DNA of 64,000 nucleotides, from contig NC_068571.1 of NCBI RefSeq assembly GCF_025698545.1, positions 37,109,733 through 37,173,732 of the forward strand. The letters are read 5' to 3'. The notes beneath the pieces were generated by a model, which ran no database searches, was not told where the DNA came from, and saw only the letters and a list, made by a program, of their open reading frames with translations. This DNA is from Gossypium raimondii (taxonomy: Eukaryota; Streptophyta; Magnoliopsida; Malvales; Malvaceae). Of the stretch, positions 32,321 to 42,939 are shown piece by piece. A program made the position numbers and the translations under genes. Every line of letters begins with the position of its first letter. Within the stretch, counting starts at the first letter, position 1.

Positions 32321-32965
32321 AATGTTTTACATTAGAATAACTTAAATTAAATTATTAATATTTTAAAAGAACTAAAATGCAAAAAAAAATGTATTTAATT
32401 AAAGGAAACTAAATGATTAAATTTAAGATAAGCTAAATTAACAAATTGAAAATCCCAAGAGTAGAGGTATTAAGCCTAAAATGATTGCATATAATTGCAT
32501 AAAAGGAATGAGAACATTAAAACTCATTTAAATCAAACCTTTTAATCTTTTAACTTCAATAAAATTTCAAAGTAAGCAATACACATCAGCTCTTCACTCA
32601 AATTCATTACTGCACATTGCATTAAAGGATTTATACTATTATTTAAGTTATTTATTATATAAAATAATAGAATATTAAAAGCATTTTATCTTTATAGTTA
32701 ACCTTAAATAATTTATTATTAAATAATAATTCAAGTTTATTTGACTCAAATTTATGGATCTTTGTAGAATATTCATCACTTGAATTAGTATTATTGTAAG
32801 TTGTAATTTTTTTGTACAATTACAAGAATTATATTAATAATGATTGTGACTTTAACCATGAAGATTATAAGGGTCTCATCTATCTTAACTAATGATCGAG
32901 GGTTCGATCCTCGCCTTTAAAACTCATGACCAGCGTCAATTTTTCTTAAGAACACTATCCCAACA
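32321..32965. repeat. Ghost SCPL unit: 3' flank fused directly to 5' flank, gene lost
   Basis: The segment 32321-32635 matches the SCPL 3' flank (20190-20520). At about 32636 it switches to sequence matching the SCPL 5' flank at 31170-31470 (TATTTATTATATAAAATAAT, then ATCTTTGTGGAATGT-like and TATTAATAATGATTG words). No SCPL exon lies between. This is what a deletion of one gene body from a fourth tandem unit would leave. Confidence 0.6.
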
Positions 32966-33504
32966 TAAAAAAATTTTATTTTTATAATGACGAGTTTGAA
33001 TGAGTATTTTTAAGAAATCATAATCAATATTTTCAACATCATTTTATTGTTACGTGGCTTGAATTTTAAATTCGAAAAGTAGAGGATTAAATTCTTGAAA
33101 ATAAAAGTAAGGAGACTAAATTCCAAATATGTAAGTGTGTAGAGACTTAGAGAATATTTTAACCTTCAATTTTTACTCTCTTATTTAACACGAATAAATA
33201 ATCAACCCAACACAAAACATGAACTAAAAACCATACTATCAATAAGTATATAAAAGTTATTTTATATTTTAAAAATATCACTCCTTTTGTTTTCATTTTG
33301 TTTTATCCCAAATTTCTTTAATAAAAAATAAAAGATTTAAAAGAAAAAGAAGAAGCTTACAATCCTTTTCTTTCTTTTACAATAAAGCATATTAATGTAG
33401 TCTAATGATAAATTTAGCTTTTAGCATTTATATATTCAATTTGGTCTTTATTTTTCTTTCTTGAGCTAAATTTGGTCATTAATATTTCAAATAGAGTTAA
33501 AACA
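32966..33504. other. AT-rich DNA, no gene
   Basis: No coding sequence seen. From about 33390 (TTTAGCTTTTAGCATTTA, then AATTTGGTCTTTATTT) it looks like one arm of an older MITE. Its other half may continue after the solo LTR at 39308-39910, where complementary words such as GGCCAAATTGAC occur. Confidence 0.35.
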
Positions 33505-34442
33505 CTTTTTGTAATGACCCAATTTTTAGTGGTGTCGAAAAAGGGGGTTTCAAGACTGAAACCTCGTCTCCGTAAATCGAGCCCATAAATATTTATGGAG
33601 TTATTGTATAAGTAAATTGAATTTTGAATAGATAATTTTTGTCGAATTAATGATTAATTAAGATTCAATGACTAAATTGTGAAGTCTAATCACTATAAAT
33701 TTTTAATTGAAAAATTAAATTACAATTAACCAAATGTTTAAAATAGCAATTAGACCATACTAATATATATGCTAGTGGACGGTTGATTAAATGGCTTTTA
33801 ACTTAATTAATTTAAAGTTTATTTACTAATATATACATATATTAAAGATAGTGGAAGAAAAAGATGAATGCTATCATCATCTTCTTCTTAAACACTGAAA
33901 CAAGAAGAAAGAAAACCTAAAGAAATTTGAAGTTTTCAACCCTAATTTGGTAAGTGCAATTTAGTCATTTTCTTGTAATTTTTATAGATTTGAGGTCATG
34001 GGAGCTTGATTTAGCTAGTCCATGTACCAATTTGCAAAACTTTTAAAGTTTTAGGAAGTTTCCATTGTTGAGTTCTTGAATTTTTAGCTGTTAAGTAGAT
34101 AGATTTTAAGCTTAGATGTGAAAAAGGACTAAATTGTAAAGCTTAATTGATAATTTTGTACATTAGGGACCAAACTAAATAAAATGTAAAATTGGCTGTA
34201 AAAATAAGAAATAGGAGGTCCCTAATCAGTAATAGTGAAATCGGGATTCAATTTGAATCTTTAATTTAGAAGTTATGTTAGTCTCGGTTTTAGGGACTAA
34301 ATTGAATAAATTAATTTTTTTATAAATTGATAATTGATTATGAATTGGATGATTATTGATAGTACTATATGTTTTATGTTAATCCGTAGCAAACATCGAC
34401 TCAGATTCGTCGAGAGGGAAAGGAAAATCCAAAGTCGTTGAC

Positions 34443-35062
34443 TGGAACTGCTCATGGGTCGGACCACCCAACCTGTCCCAAAGGCTTACCCGAAAAGTGG
34501 AAAGGTTTGGGTAAAAACACAGGCCTAAAATATGGGCTTTAGAAAAAATAAGACCTATTTAGAAAATAGGTCTGGCCTAAGGTCTTTTCGGCCCGACCCA
34601 AATATGTAAAAAAAAACTGCAATTTTTTGTTTCTGTTTTTTACTCTCTTTTTTTTTTCTATTTTCTTGTTGTTTTTTCACTATTATGTTGCTACTATTTT
34701 GTTGTTATTGTATAACTCTTGTTTTATTGTTAATTTTATTATTATTTTAGAGGCATTTGCTTGTTAAATTGCACATATCTTAGTGTTATTTAAGTATACA
34801 TATTTTTTAAAAATTTATTTTCAATTTATTGGGAAACATTTATTTTAATGTTTTTAGTATTTTGATGTATTATATTTTAAAAGAAATTTTATATAAAAAA
34901 TAATATAAAAAATTAATTTGGGTCGAGCCCGGGTTTTAACATTTTTATATGGGTCGAGCTTGGGTAAAATTTTAGGCCCATTTTTCAAGTCGGGTTGGGC
35001 CCATGCCTATCAAACGGGCCTAAAATTTTGGTTGGGCCCGACCTGACCCATGAGCACCTCTA
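34443..35062. mobile_element. hAT-type MITE, 620 bp, nested in the solo LTR
   Basis: A perfect 8 bp target duplication TCGTTGAC flanks it (34435-34442 and 35063-35070). The left end TGGAACTGCTCATGGGTC pairs with the complement of the right end TAGAGGTGCTCATGGGTC. The interior has GGGTCGAGC/GGGCCCGACC-rich subterminal repeats and a T-rich core without coding capacity. The element at 56049-57957 is a related copy, sharing core words such as GTTGTTATT and TTGTTTTATTGTTAATTTT. Confidence 0.9.
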
Positions 35063-36107
35063 TCGTTGACGATTAGCTTGAAATTTATGATTTGTATTTC
35101 TATGATTCAAGACCCATTTAATTGTTGCATTTTCATATTTTACATCATACATCATTGAGGTAAGTCAGTGATGACTATTTAAGCTGATTTGGTATATTTG
35201 AGATTACTTATCGAGTTAAGGACTAAGTTGAATAAAATAAAAATTTATGAATTTGATTGGTAATAGATATTTGGTATGAAATTGAATTGAAACATGTAGT
35301 GATATATGATAAATTAATAGTTTGATGATAAAGTGATAATAAAAGAACGTGATTTGATCTATATGTAATGAAACGGAAATTGGTTACCTTATTAGTTGTT
35401 CGGACTGTGTCGGATATAGTTGGCATGCAATAGGGTCAGAGTACTGAGTAAAACCATCATTGTCGGGAAATCCATGGTGGTAGACATTATGCTTGAGTCA
35501 TCGTTTCCGGGCAACCCGAGATAACAAATTAATTAAGTTGAGATAAACATTGTTGTCGGGCAACTCGGGGTGATAGGCCTGTATATCCGTACCGAGTCTG
35601 TGTATAGTTAATAGGGTTAAAAATAAATGAATTGTTGAAATGATTGTGGAATGAAATGAAATGGAAATGTGAAATATGATGCCGTATGAATTGAGTTGAA
35701 AATAAGCCCAAGGGCTACTTGAATAAGACCAAGCTATAGACTCAGAATTGTTGATACGATACTTGAAATTGGGCATATGTGAATAAGTAAAGTATACTAA
35801 AGGATTGTAATCATATTTTTTATATGTTTGATAAGCTTAGTTACCATGGTGATAATTAGAATTGTGAATGAAAATTGTGAATGGAATTGAATAACTAGCA
35901 TGAATATACATTTGATTAGGTGATTAAGATAGGAGTAAGCATGATTTATTGGAATTTGATGTAATTAATGAAAATAGTACGAAATTTGATTTTGAATGGA
36001 ATTAAATTAAATTATGTGCATTGCATAATTATGTTTATGTTAACTCGTATCATAGGATTTACCATTGAGTGTGTTGCTCAACATACGGTTTGTTTTCTCT
36101 GCGCTGG

Positions 36108-38440
36108 TGTAACGCCTCAAAACCCGGCCTAGAAGTTTGGACCGAATCTTGAAGGTTACATTGATCACCGAAGTGATCGTAGGAAAATTTTACAAAACAA
36201 CCCGAAAAAAATTACAGTATTTAGGTTACGTAAAAATTCTCAGTTATCAAAACTCGATATTCCAAAATACATTTGTTCAAACCAAATAACGTCTATTTGC
36301 ATTTAACACAAAATTTCATACCACAGTATTTAAAATAGAACTTACAGTCCAAAATTATTTACATAAAACTCAGATTTATAGAAAATACTTTATTAACCAG
36401 TTTAAAAAAAATGTGACGCTTCTGAAACCTCCAGCATGCCGAGTCCGAGCTACAAAAAACGGAAGTGTACCTGAAAAGGGAAACGCTAAGGAGGGGTGAG
36501 CTACACGAGCTCAGTGTGAGTTCGATACGAGACTAATAACAGATTTACGAAACTCACTTCAATAGCGAAACAGACTTAGAGATATACACAGAGTCAGAAA
36601 GTAAACTTGGAACCAATGTCCCAACAAAACGAAACAACTCAAGCACACCAAGACACAAACACTCAGTCACAAGTGTTATTCAATCAGACAGAAAATAGTC
36701 AGATAATCTTACACCCAGAACATTCAAACAGATGCGTATGAATGCAGTCAGGTAATAAAAACCCACCTATCCAGCCAAAACACCTCTCCATCCCCCAATC
36801 ACACCCTAAAAGAGTTGTTTAAGCTCATCCAACGAAACACACCACATAGGACCTCGAAAAGCTCATTCAACCCTACACACCATATATGTGGACTAAGCCA
36901 CTCAGATATTAATACGCAGCAGGGCTGGCGTATATGTAGTACAGTGCAATGCGATAATCCGCTATATATACATGTTGTAGTTAAAACTGCCATATCAAAT
37001 AATGGTACGTAGTAAAGCTGACATACGTGCGGTACAATGCGGCAAATCGCTGTACGAATAAGTTGCAGAAAAACTGCCAGATCATATCAGAATCATTCTT
37101 CCTTCTCTTCGTAACCAACCCCAAAATTTCTTTATGCAAGTGCATGTATGCTTACACCCTCACAGAAACAATGAACACATCGACAGACAGTCAGACAGAA
37201 ATAGATATGCACACACATCCAGCTAACCGGGTTCAGGATCAGACATCTCACATAACAGTCACAAATAACACATAAGCTGAAGCCCAGATCAGAGTCTTAA
37301 CTACCCTCACTAAAGCCTAACTAAGGGCCGGAACACACACATTTTCAGATAAAAAGCATACACAGAACTAAAGTTGATGACTTAGGACCACACGGCCGTG
37401 TGCTCTGGCCGTGTGGAAATGCCTAGACCAAGTAGAGGTCAACACACCCGTGTGGGGGATCACCACTCCCGTATAGGAGGAGGCACATGCCCGTGTGGGC
37501 CAGGGACATGGCTATGTGAACATGCCATGTAACTCTCTGTCCATTTGTGCTAAAATAGAGGACAGGGTAGACACGGCCGTGTGAGGGTCTCACACGCCCA
37601 TGTGGGATCCCTAAATCCCCAAATTAGTCATACGACCGTGTGGCACCAAATCACTAAATCCCTGATTCCCAAACACACACGCCCGTGTGCCCAGGGGACA
37701 CGACTGTGCGAAAATCGATAAAAATCCCTAAATCAACCACCCGACCGTGTGGCCAGGCCGTGTGACACCAAATTTTATCGAAAACCCTAATTCCTAACTG
37801 TACACGGCCGTATGAACCGCCTGTGTGGGGGCACATGCCCGTGTGGCCACTTGTGTGGTCACGAAACCACCCTCAAATAGTTTGAAAATTGAGTTTTTCG
37901 GTCACTAAATCGACCCTCAATCGATATTACCGAACATCGATAACCAATTTCCAAAAGGCACATAGATTGCCGCATTCCACCAAAGTCAAACTTACAATTC
38001 ACAAGTAAAATTAAAAAGTTTTGAAACCCATACCTAATTTGTAATCAGAGACGTCCAAATCCCAACTCGATGACCAAGAAAGCGAAGCTCTTCGAAAACC
38101 ACAACACCATCCTTTTCAAAAAAGAAAAGAAGAATAAACAAAAAGAAAACAAAAGAAAAAGCAAGAGGAGAACGTCCAAAAGAAAATAAAAATAATCATA
38201 ATAATAAACACTCAGTAAAGAATATAGTTACCTAAACCTTTAAAACAAAATAAAAATGGTCTCTCAAAACACTCTTAAAGACTTAAACCCGGGACCCAAA
38301 GGAACACTAACACACTACCAACCACCAGACCAGTAGGCTCGTTCTATCCTTAAACGCGCAACTAAACACAATAGCACAACTTACTCACTGACCCTAACCA
38401 CAAACCTTAGAACCTCTAGCCTAGAATTCGGGGTGTTATA
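36108..38440. mobile_element. Inner solo LTR with CACACGGCCGTGTG repeats, 2.3 kb
   Basis: The left end is TGTAACGCCTC and the right end GGGGTGTTATA. The flanks are GCTGG (36103-36107) and GTTGG (38441-38445), a 5 bp duplication with one C/T mismatch. No internal retroelement domains are attached. It lies within the larger solo LTR and is therefore younger. The G+C content and CpG density are clearly higher than in the surroundings. Open frames at 36799-37275 look non-coding. Confidence 0.75.
37385..37860. repeat. Palindromic CACACGGCCGTGTG-type repeats in the inner LTR
   Basis: Within about 475 bases, variants of CACACG(G/C)CCGTGTGG recur at least eight times (near 37391, 37442, 37478, 37573, 37590, 37676, 37750, 37802 and 37835). 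Each half-site is CGTGTG/CACACG, so single units can fold or act as dyad binding sites. Function is unknown; it is seen in LTRs of this style. Confidence 0.65.
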
Positions 38441-39512
38441 GTTGGTTAGGTTCAATTCAAAATTCACGAGTATCAATTTCAGCATCCAATATTTTATCCC
38501 AGACTCAGAAATGTTTGTTCGCTTTTTGTTTTTGTTGTTAGCTGGCATGTACCTAATAGGCTGAATCTTATTGAATTAAGTGTTTTAAAAGCGTTATATG
38601 TTTGTTATTTATATATATGTGCAACTTAGATTTGCCAGTTTGATTAGGGTATGATACATGAAATGGTAATATGATTATAATGTGATGAATGTGTATATGT
38701 TTCCATCTAATATGTCATGAAATTAGGTAAGTTGATAAGAATGATTGGATGATTGGAATTATTTGATGCTTAAAAAGTGATATTTCTGTGAATAGAAAGT
38801 GTTATGACTTATTATGGAACTTATAGGTACTGTTTATTTGGTCAAAATAAGGTAAAAGTTTGATTATGCATTGATGCATTTAAAATTACAGGTTTTACAC
38901 TTAGAAATTGCAGAAACAATATGTGACGTCGCAACGTAAAACACATGTTGTCACGATGAGGGTTGAAGTCCAGGCCATGGCACAACGAGGAACCCCGTCG
39001 TCATGACGAAACTAAGTCAGTATGTCACGTCGCAGGGAGGAACTCTCTTACATCGAGATGTCTACCTTGTAATTTAAAATTTTCACAATTTAGTCCTGAT
39101 TCGATTACGAGATAACATTAAAGCGTTTGTAAGCTTATACAAAACTAGAGAATATTTATTTATCATATTTTTTTGTTTATAATGCTTGTATTTGAATGCT
39201 AAAAGGCTTAAATTGTGTTTATTTTGATCATAGTTGCTCCGACCACAAATGCGGCATAGTGTAGCTCGGACTCGATGATCGAGTCAGGTGTAGGGTGTTA
39301 CACTTTTTTTTATCGGTAATGCTAACTAAAACATTTTTTTAATAATGTTGGCATGGCAACCTGTGGCAATCTACATGAACTTCATATTGACTCGATATTA
39401 TTTGTCTTATATGTTACGTCAACAAATAATTTTAAAAATTATAAAATATTTAAAAGTATAAAAAATTCAAAAAGAAATTATAATAAAATTCAACAAATAG
39501 CATGAATTGCAC

Positions 39513-39771
39513 TATGGTTGTTTGAATTGGATTAGACCAATTGGTTGAATTGGTTGGAACAAGAACTGGCTAAGGTACCAGTCCATAGAGAGGCATTAGG
39601 GAGGTTGACCTGTGAACTGATACAAACCGATTGAACCAAGCTAAAAAATTGGTTGAACTAGTTGAACCGTGTTTTTTTAATGAATTTTTATCGATTTTTA
39701 ATCAAACCTTATGAATCGATTTTACCGTTGGCCTGATCGATTCGACTACTGGTCTAGTTCTAAAAACTTTG
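39513..39771. mobile_element. Short hAT-type MITE, about 259 bp
   Basis: The ends are imperfect inverted repeats (left TATGGTTGTTTGAA, complement of right CAAAGTTTTTAGAA). The flanks AATTGCAC (39505-39512) and AATTACAC (39772-39779) are an 8 bp duplication with one mismatch. The interior repeats words like ATTGGTTGAA / GATTCGAC. No coding capacity. Confidence 0.55.
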
Positions 39772-39914
39772 AATTACACGTAGATTGTCATGTTTAAAAT
39801 TTTAACCTTTTGATAAGTATCTTTGTTAAAAAAAATAACAATTCGACTCTTTTTAAAAGGTTAGTGGTCAAATTTAAATGAATAAAGGCCAAATTGACAA
39901 AAAAAAATATTGAA

Positions 39915-40297
39915 AAATTATATAGAGTTTAAATATCTTAAGACTCTCTTCTTGCAAATATATTTAAACTATACAGTTAGATTTGGAGGAGCTCAACCAT
40001 AAATAGAGGCCTTCCACTCATTTGTAATCATTTCATTAATAGTTATTGAATATATTTGAGAGCACTTATTTAAACACCTTGTGTGCATTGCTTTCTTGTA
40101 TGTTTTTTAGTTCTTTCGTTGCTTCTTATTTTTGAGTTTACTTCCGCTTTATTTCGATGCCTTAGAAAATTTTCTTTGCGAATTCTCACTTTCGAGAGCA
40201 AAACTGACTTAGGCATATTTGAAGCTAAAGAATAACCTAAAACCGTGCGATTTGCGAGACTAAAGTTCTAACCCCATAACACTAATCTAATGAAAAA
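39915..40297 (+). mobile_element. LTR fragment related to 51.98-52.58 kb
   Basis: This matches the 3' part of the LTR at 51983-52584: GTTTAAAT, AGCTCAACCATAAATAGAGG, CTTCCGCTTTATTTCG, GAATTCTCACTTTCGAGAG and the terminus CCCATAACA. It includes the LTR TATA region (CATAAATAG). The 5' part of the LTR and any internal region are missing. Confidence 0.6.
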
Positions 40298-41078
40298 TAA
40301 CTTGTGTAAGTTCAAGTTGAAGTTCAATTTGCTAATGCAGTCAAGGGTTTTAATCCTCAATACAACACCATCTTCAATTGAAAATTTAATGAAGAGAAAT
40401 TTGATGGTTGTGAAAAATTAATTTTGATTGATTTGTTGTAATTTATTAATCGAGTTTTAATTCAATTTTAAAATTATCAAAATACATTATTTTTACAAAA
40501 TAATAAATATTATTTTGAGAGTAGTTTTGTCATTTCATGCAAAATCTAAAATAAATACTTGTGCATGATAAAATTCAAACCCAATATATTATGATTTTTA
40601 TCATTTCCACATTACCATTTTAACTAAAGTCATATTTAGTTATTATATCATCATTTTTAAAAAATTGTTACATAAACTTTTTACCCACATTGTAGGTGTG
40701 CCGTAATCTTGCATATATGAAGTTAATAGGTGAAAGTACCATGGAGGACATTGTATTAGGAGTTAGATTGCATTTTGTCTTCTCTATTAAAAAAATGGAC
40801 AAATTAGTCCTTGTATATTAGATCAAATATTAAACCAGTTATTTTATTAAAAGTTCCATCCACTTCTACTATTAATTGATGACATGGTTGATGGACCAAC
40901 CAAATAGTGACACATGACTTGCCACATACACCTTAAGTTAATGTGGCATTTTGCCACATCATCAAATATTTAAAAAATAGAAAAATCTTAAAAATAAATA
41001 AAATTTGTCCGGTTTCATTCTAGACATGATTTTTTTAAATAATTATAAAGAATATGAAAAAAACATTTAAAATTATAA
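40298..41078. other. Non-coding DNA with a MITE arm
   Basis: No gene. From about 40730 (GTGAAAGTACCATGGAGGAC) the sequence matches a common dicot repeat about a rainfall of low-complexity words (AAATTAGTCCTTGTA, ATGACATGGTTGATGG). Its inverted counterpart is at about 45540-45770, so the PIF/Harbinger-like element probably inserted into this older repeat. Confidence 0.4.
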
Positions 41079-41354
41079 CAGCACGTTTGGTTCGCTGTAT
41101 TGGATTAGAGGTGTAATGGAATAGAGGTGTAATGGAAAAGCTGTGTAATAGCAAATCAACTGTTTTGTTGAATGTAATGGAATAGAGGCGTAATAGTAAT
41201 CCTGTGTTTGGTTGAGTGTAATAGAGGTGTAATAGCATAATGAAAAAACTAAAATGACTAGAATACCCTTAGCGAAATTTGTTTTGGTAAATGATTATTG
41301 TTATTGTTATTTAAATTTTAATAAGATTATTATTATCAATAATAAATAATTTAA

Positions 41355-41890
41355 TCATATTTAAACATAATTATTATTAAATATATTTTAATTAAAATAT
41401 ATAATTTAATAAAATTCTTAATAATCAATATTCTTATATGAATTTACTCAAATCATAATATATGATACTATAAAATATAAATTAACATAATTATTATTAA
41501 ATATATTATAATTAAAATATCATGAATTTAATAAAATTCTTAATAATTAATATTCTTATATGAATTTACTCAAATCATAATATATGATACTATAAAAGAT
41601 AATTTGAAATAATTAATATTAAATATATTTTAATTAAAATATATGACTTAATAAAATTTAAAATAATTATAACTAATAAATTATCTTATATGAATTTGTA
41701 TAATTTAAAATAATTATTATTACATATAATTTAATAATAATATATAATTTCATAAAATTCTTCATAATAAATTTTCTTATATGAATTTATACAATTTAAA
41801 ATAATTAATATTAAATATAATTTAATAATGATATATAATTTCATAAAATTCTTAATAATAAAATATTCTTATATGAATTCATATAAGATA
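41355..41890. repeat. AT-rich minisatellite, about five units of 90-120 bp
   Basis: The unit is AATAATTATTATTAAATATA, then AATTTAATAAAATTCTTAAT, then ATTCTTATATGAATTTA. It recurs near 41366, 41483, 41605, 41712 and 41803, drifting with each copy. The first two units are the most alike, suggesting recent local duplication. Confidence 0.65.
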
Positions 41891-42009
41891 ATTTATAATT
41901 GCTCTTTGAGGACACTTTTGTGGTTTAATCTTAGTTTTGCATGTTAATAGATGGAATAGCTTGAACTAATGGTGTTATATAAATCTGTTGGATATTTGCG
42001 CACCACAGG

Positions 42010-42395
42010 ATAATGCCCAACCCTTGCAATCAATTGAAGGTGATGAAAAGCAAGAAGATACATCCGTAATGGTGGTAATGATGAGCGGATGGCTTCAAGA
42101 AGAAGATCTTTGAAAAGGCAAAGTCAAAATCGCCACAAGCGAGCAAAATGAGAAGTATGCAGATAGAAGGCATCTTGAACACAAAGATGAAAAGAGCTGA
42201 GAATAAGAGAAGGAAAAAAGCCAAAAATAAATTAACCTCATGGGATGAAGCTATGGATGATGATGATGATAATCATGACTTTGGTGTGGATTATGTTAAG
42301 GGAAAGGAGCAAAACTAGTGGAGGAGTTCCAATGTCAGGTGTTGAAGTTGATGAGTGATGAGAACTAGACATACCTAGAAAATTTTATGCAGACA
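42010..42395 (+). pseudogene. Decayed C-terminal fragment, possibly of a nucleostemin-like GTPase (NSN1)
   Basis: Reading with frame changes gives a Lys/Arg-rich helix and acidic tail: MASRRRSLKRQSQN, then LNTKMKRAENKRRKKAKN, then MDDDDDNHDFGVDYVKGKE and a stop at 42318. A nearby frame reads VPMSGVEVDDE. A basic coiled coil followed by an Asp run and a DFxVDY word resembles the C-terminus of plant nucleolar GTP-binding NSN1 proteins as I recall them. The GTPase domain is absent and two frameshifts are needed, so this is at best a fragment. Identity is tentative. Confidence 0.35.
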
Positions 42396-42696
42396 CTGAA
42401 GGTGTTGGATCCATGCAGGATCAGAAATTTTGTTTAATCGATGTAATTCCTTTCAATGCTGTCACTTGTTAAAATGTTATTTAATGAATGCTTACATACT
42501 TTTAAGAACACGAACGTATAAACACGAAAGTTATTTTTTTGTTGAATATAAAGGGAGCGAAATAGATTCAAACAAAAGGATAATGGGGATTAAACACCTG
42601 GATATTATATTTATTTGGTAATTGTATCGGATGAAAAGTGTGAAATACAAATAGAGATACTTGGCACTATTCCTTTTAGTATCGTGCCCGAGGTCC

Positions 42697-42931
42697 GTAT
42701 TAGCAGCAGCAGGTTGGGGGATTATAGGAGGATGGGGTTGTAGAAACTCCGTTATTGGCGTTGAGGGAAGCTTTAGCTGCAGACCCCATTGTTTGATGCT
42801 TTCCTTGCCCATAGATGTACTTAGGGAAGTAGACTTTGGAATTAGCCTTTGTGCCTCCAATTCCTCGCGTGCCGCTTGCTCTTTGGCTCTTTTTGCTCTT
42901 TCCAATACCTCTTCCTGTGTGCATGAATTAA
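42697..42931 (-). other. Possible exon of unknown origin
   Basis: On the minus strand a TTCATGCACACAG acceptor is followed by EEVLERAKRAKEQAAREELE, then AQRLIPKSTSLSTSMGKES and a Pro-rich stretch (LQPHPPIIPQP). The composition is protein-like (charged helix, then Pro-rich), unlike the AT-rich surroundings. I do not recognise the family. It may be a captured host exon within the PIF/Harbinger-like element or part of that element's accessory ORF. Confidence 0.3.
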
Positions 42932-42939
42932 AGGGGATG

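Larger units (their letters stand above)
33510..39302. mobile_element. Solo LTR (Ty3/gypsy-like) containing two later insertions
   Basis: The left end is TGTAATGACCC and the right end GGGTGTTACA, flanked by a perfect 5 bp duplication CTTTT (33505-33509 and 39303-39307). Removing the hAT MITE (34443-35062 plus 8 bp) and the inner LTR (36108-38440 plus 5 bp) leaves about 2.8 kb of LTR sequence. No gag, pol or primer site is attached. Family assignment to gypsy is from the general look of the termini and is not proven. Small open frames inside (35223-35776 minus) are not protein-like. Confidence 0.8.

Noticed and set aside
37027..37275. Possible small gene in the inner solo LTR
   Set aside because: Frame lies within the LTR body, has no domain and no splice or promoter context.
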